Assembly (NCBI GenBank): GCA_027293795.1 | Contig: JAPYLE010000080.1 | Location: 1-7,855 of the forward strand | DNA: 7,855 nt | Source of the DNA: Rickettsia endosymbiont of Ixodes persulcatus | GTDB taxonomy: Bacteria > Pseudomonadota > Alphaproteobacteria > Rickettsiales > Rickettsiaceae | Direction of reading: 5' to 3' | In this document: piece by piece, positions 6,713 through 7,855 of the stretch | Numbering within the stretch: the first letter of the stretch is position 1 | How the letters are laid out: each line of letters begins with the position of its first letter | Notes under the pieces: generated by a model | Database searches by the model: none | What the model saw: the letters and a program-made list of their open reading frames with translations, nothing else | Told to the model about the DNA's origin: nothing | Translations under genes and position numbers: made by a program

Positions 6713-7171
6713 TTAAAACGGTATTTCGTCGTCTAAGTCGCTATGATCAAAGGAATGATTTTTAGTTTCAGGATGTTTATATTCGTTATGTCCTGAATCT
6801 TGAGTATGATTATTAGAGTTTTTACTATCTAATAATATTAATTGTGAATTAAAGTTTTGTAACACAACTTCCGTGGTATATTTTTCTTGACCTGAATTAT
6901 CATTCCACTTACGGGTTTGCAATGAACCTTCAATATATAATTTACTACCTTTTATAACATAGCGTTCTACCACAGATACTAACCCTTCACTAAATATCAC
7001 TACTCTATGCCATTCGGTTCGTTCTTTTCGTTCGCCGGTGACGCGATCTTTCCAAGTTTCGGTTGTTGCTAAGGAAAGATTAATGATTTTTTTTCCTTCT
7101 CCCGTAGTTCTAATTTCAGGATCACGCCCTACATTACCTATTAATATTACTTTATTTAAACTACCTGCCAT
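6713..7171 (-). CDS. ssb: Single-stranded DNA-binding protein
   Basis: Binds single-stranded DNA as a tetramer during replication, recombination and repair, and recruits partner enzymes through its tail. The protein is 152 residues. The OB fold spans roughly 1-112, starting SLNKVILIGNVGRDPE and containing Trp40, Trp54 and Phe60, the same positions as the DNA-stacking aromatics of E. coli SSB. A low-complexity hydrophilic linker rich in Asn, His, Ser and Asp follows (about 113-143). The acidic interaction tip DLDDEIPF closes the protein. Start is ATG at 7171-7169, with a weak purine stretch (gggtag) upstream. It is divergent from uvrA across 108 bases, a common arrangement in bacteria, and is followed by the lipoprotein gene. 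Confidence 0.97.
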   Translation of the reverse strand: MAGSLNKVILIGNVGRDPEIRTTGEGKKIINLSLATTETWKDRVTGERKERTEWHRVVIFSEGLVSVVERYVIKGSKLYIEGSLQTRKWNDNSGQEKYTTEVVLQNFNSQLILLDSKNSNNHTQDSGHNEYKHPETKNHSFDHSDLDDEIPF

Positions 7172-7200
7172 AGATTACTACCCATTTTAAAATATTATTA

Positions 7201-7230
7201 TTGCAATGATAAAATAAAAGATCCTATAAT
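7201..7230 (+). promoter_or_regulatory. Sigma70-type promoter of uvrA
   Basis: TTGCAA (7201-7206) and a perfect TATAAT (7225-7230) are 18 bases apart, predicting a start near 7237 and a leader of about 43 bases before the uvrA ATG. I see no obvious LexA-type operator in the gap. Confidence 0.6.
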
Positions 7231-7258
7231 ACTACAGGTTTTTTAAAAAATATCTCAA
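7229..7258 (-). promoter_or_regulatory. Candidate ssb promoter, overlapping the uvrA -10
   Basis: On the minus strand, TTGAGA (7258-7253) is followed after 18 bases by TAGTAT (7234-7229). TATTAT (7231-7226) is a better box but at an unusual 21-base spacing. If real, its -10 overlaps the TATAAT of the opposite promoter. The AT-rich context makes chance matches likely. Confidence 0.3.
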
Positions 7259-7279
7259 AAATTTTGTCGTGAAGTGATT

Positions 7280-7741
7280 ATGAACCAAGAATATATTAAG
7301 GTACGCGGTGCTAAAGAGCATAATCTAAAAAATATAAATGTTGATATTCCAAGGAATAAATTTGTTGTTATCACCGGTCTTAGTGGTTCAGGCAAGTCTT
7401 CTTTAGCATTTGATACTATTTATGCAGAAGGACAAAGGCGGTATGTTGAAAGTTTATCTTCATATGCAAGGCAATTCTTACATTTACAAAATAAACCGAA
7501 TGTGGAATCTATTTCCGGATTATCGCCTGCTATTGCAATTGACCAAAAAACTACTTCCAAAAATCCGCGTTCTACGGTCGGAACTATAACGGAAATTTAC
7601 GATTATCTTAGGTTATTATATGCAAGGGTGGGTATTCCTTACTCTCCGGCAACCGGTCTTCCTATATATAGCCAAACAGTTTCGGAGATGGTAGATATAA
7701 TTCATGAATTACCTAAAGGTACTTCAATAGAAAATTTATAA
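7280..7741 (+). pseudogene. uvrA: UvrA, N-terminal 148 residues, then an inversion junction and stop
   Basis: UvrA is the damage-sensing ABC ATPase of nucleotide excision repair, about 950 residues long. The start ATG 7280 gives MNQEYIKVRGAKEHNLKN. A GTG at 7274 is in frame but less family-like. Visible parts: Walker A GLSGSGKS at 33-40, AFDTIYAEGQRRYVESLSSY and ARQFL after it, SGLSPAIAIDQKTTSKNPRS, and the segment up to ELPKGT (143-148), near the start of the UvrB-binding region. After Thr148 the frame reads only SIENL and stops at 7739-7741. Past the junction the DNA encodes UvrA again but on the other strand. The second half of ATPase I, the zinc modules and ATPase II are not on the plus strand here. 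As it stands the product would be inactive. It remains possible that the sequence is an assembly error over an intact gene. Confidence 0.88.
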
Positions 7742-7854
7742 TGATCGGCAAGAGCCTTTAATGTATCTAGGATAAATTTAGAGGATGTGCTACCCCAAGG
7801 CACTATTGCACCGTCTTTAATAGATATTCTTTGATCCGGAACAATTAAGTCTCT
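7717..7854 (-). pseudogene. uvrA: Inverted fragment of UvrA domain I (46 residues, runs off right edge)
   Basis: Read leftward from 7854, the minus strand encodes RDLIVPDQRISIKDGAIVPW, then GSTSSKFILDTLKALADHYK, then FSIEVP, ending at 7717. This matches a region of UvrA known from other bacteria. E. coli UvrA has the similar pattern ELSLAGGAIRGWD followed by LKSLADHYKFDVEAPW, roughly at residues 295-335. It therefore belongs well downstream of the ELPKGT segment that ends at 7723 and should be on the plus strand. Beyond 7717 the minus-strand frame reads LGNS and a stop, which is just the antisense of the forward gene. There is no start codon context of its own. The fragment is open and undamaged, suggesting a recent rearrangement or an assembly artefact. 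Confidence 0.85.
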
Positions 7855-7855
7855 A

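Noticed and set aside
7239..7250. T6A6 self-complementary run between ssb and uvrA
   Set aside because: Such runs are expected in this base composition and there is no loop, so no hairpin can be claimed. It may bend DNA but this cannot be supported.
1..7855. CRISPR array, toxin-antitoxin pair, transposase or phage genes
   Set aside because: I looked on both strands and found no regularly spaced repeats, no transposase or integrase motifs and no paired small genes with such resemblance.

Overview
The window looks like chromosome of a Rickettsia (obligate intracellular alphaproteobacterium). The DNA is very AT-rich, intergenic spaces carry rickettsial-type palindromic repeats, and the gene content fits: alphaproteobacterial 5-aminolevulinate synthase (HemA), HtpG, a short HD-domain SpoT relative and a ProP-type transporter, the last two decayed. 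The spotted fever or transitional groups seem likelier than others because of repeat load and pseudogenes, but I do not assign a species.

Layout, left to right. (1) 1-3183, minus strand: a UPF0235/DUF167 gene, then htpG, then the 5' half of hemA, which runs off the left edge. The gaps hold two different palindromic elements. (2) 3280-3356, plus strand: tRNA-Arg(TCT) with encoded CCA and a good sigma70-type promoter. (3) 3599-5552: two decayed accessory genes facing each other, a SpoT-like HD hydrolase split by an apparent 8-base loss, and a ProP-family MFS transporter with at least five lesions. (4) 5672-5803: a long palindromic intergenic element. (5) 5868-7171, minus strand: ssb followed 11 bases later by a lipoprotein with an alpha/beta-hydrolase triad. 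(6) 7280-7855: the start of uvrA, divergent from ssb.

The main surprise is in uvrA. The plus-strand gene is normal for about 148 codons and then hits a stop. The DNA after that point, read on the minus strand, encodes a more distal part of UvrA domain I (46 residues, RDLIVPDQR to KFSIEVP). The gene therefore contains an inversion junction, with a 9-base segment compatible with both sides. This predicts either a disrupted uvrA, a second inverted uvrA copy, or an assembly error. I found no undescribed defence or mobile system. The window is mainly housekeeping genes, repeats and a record of genome decay.
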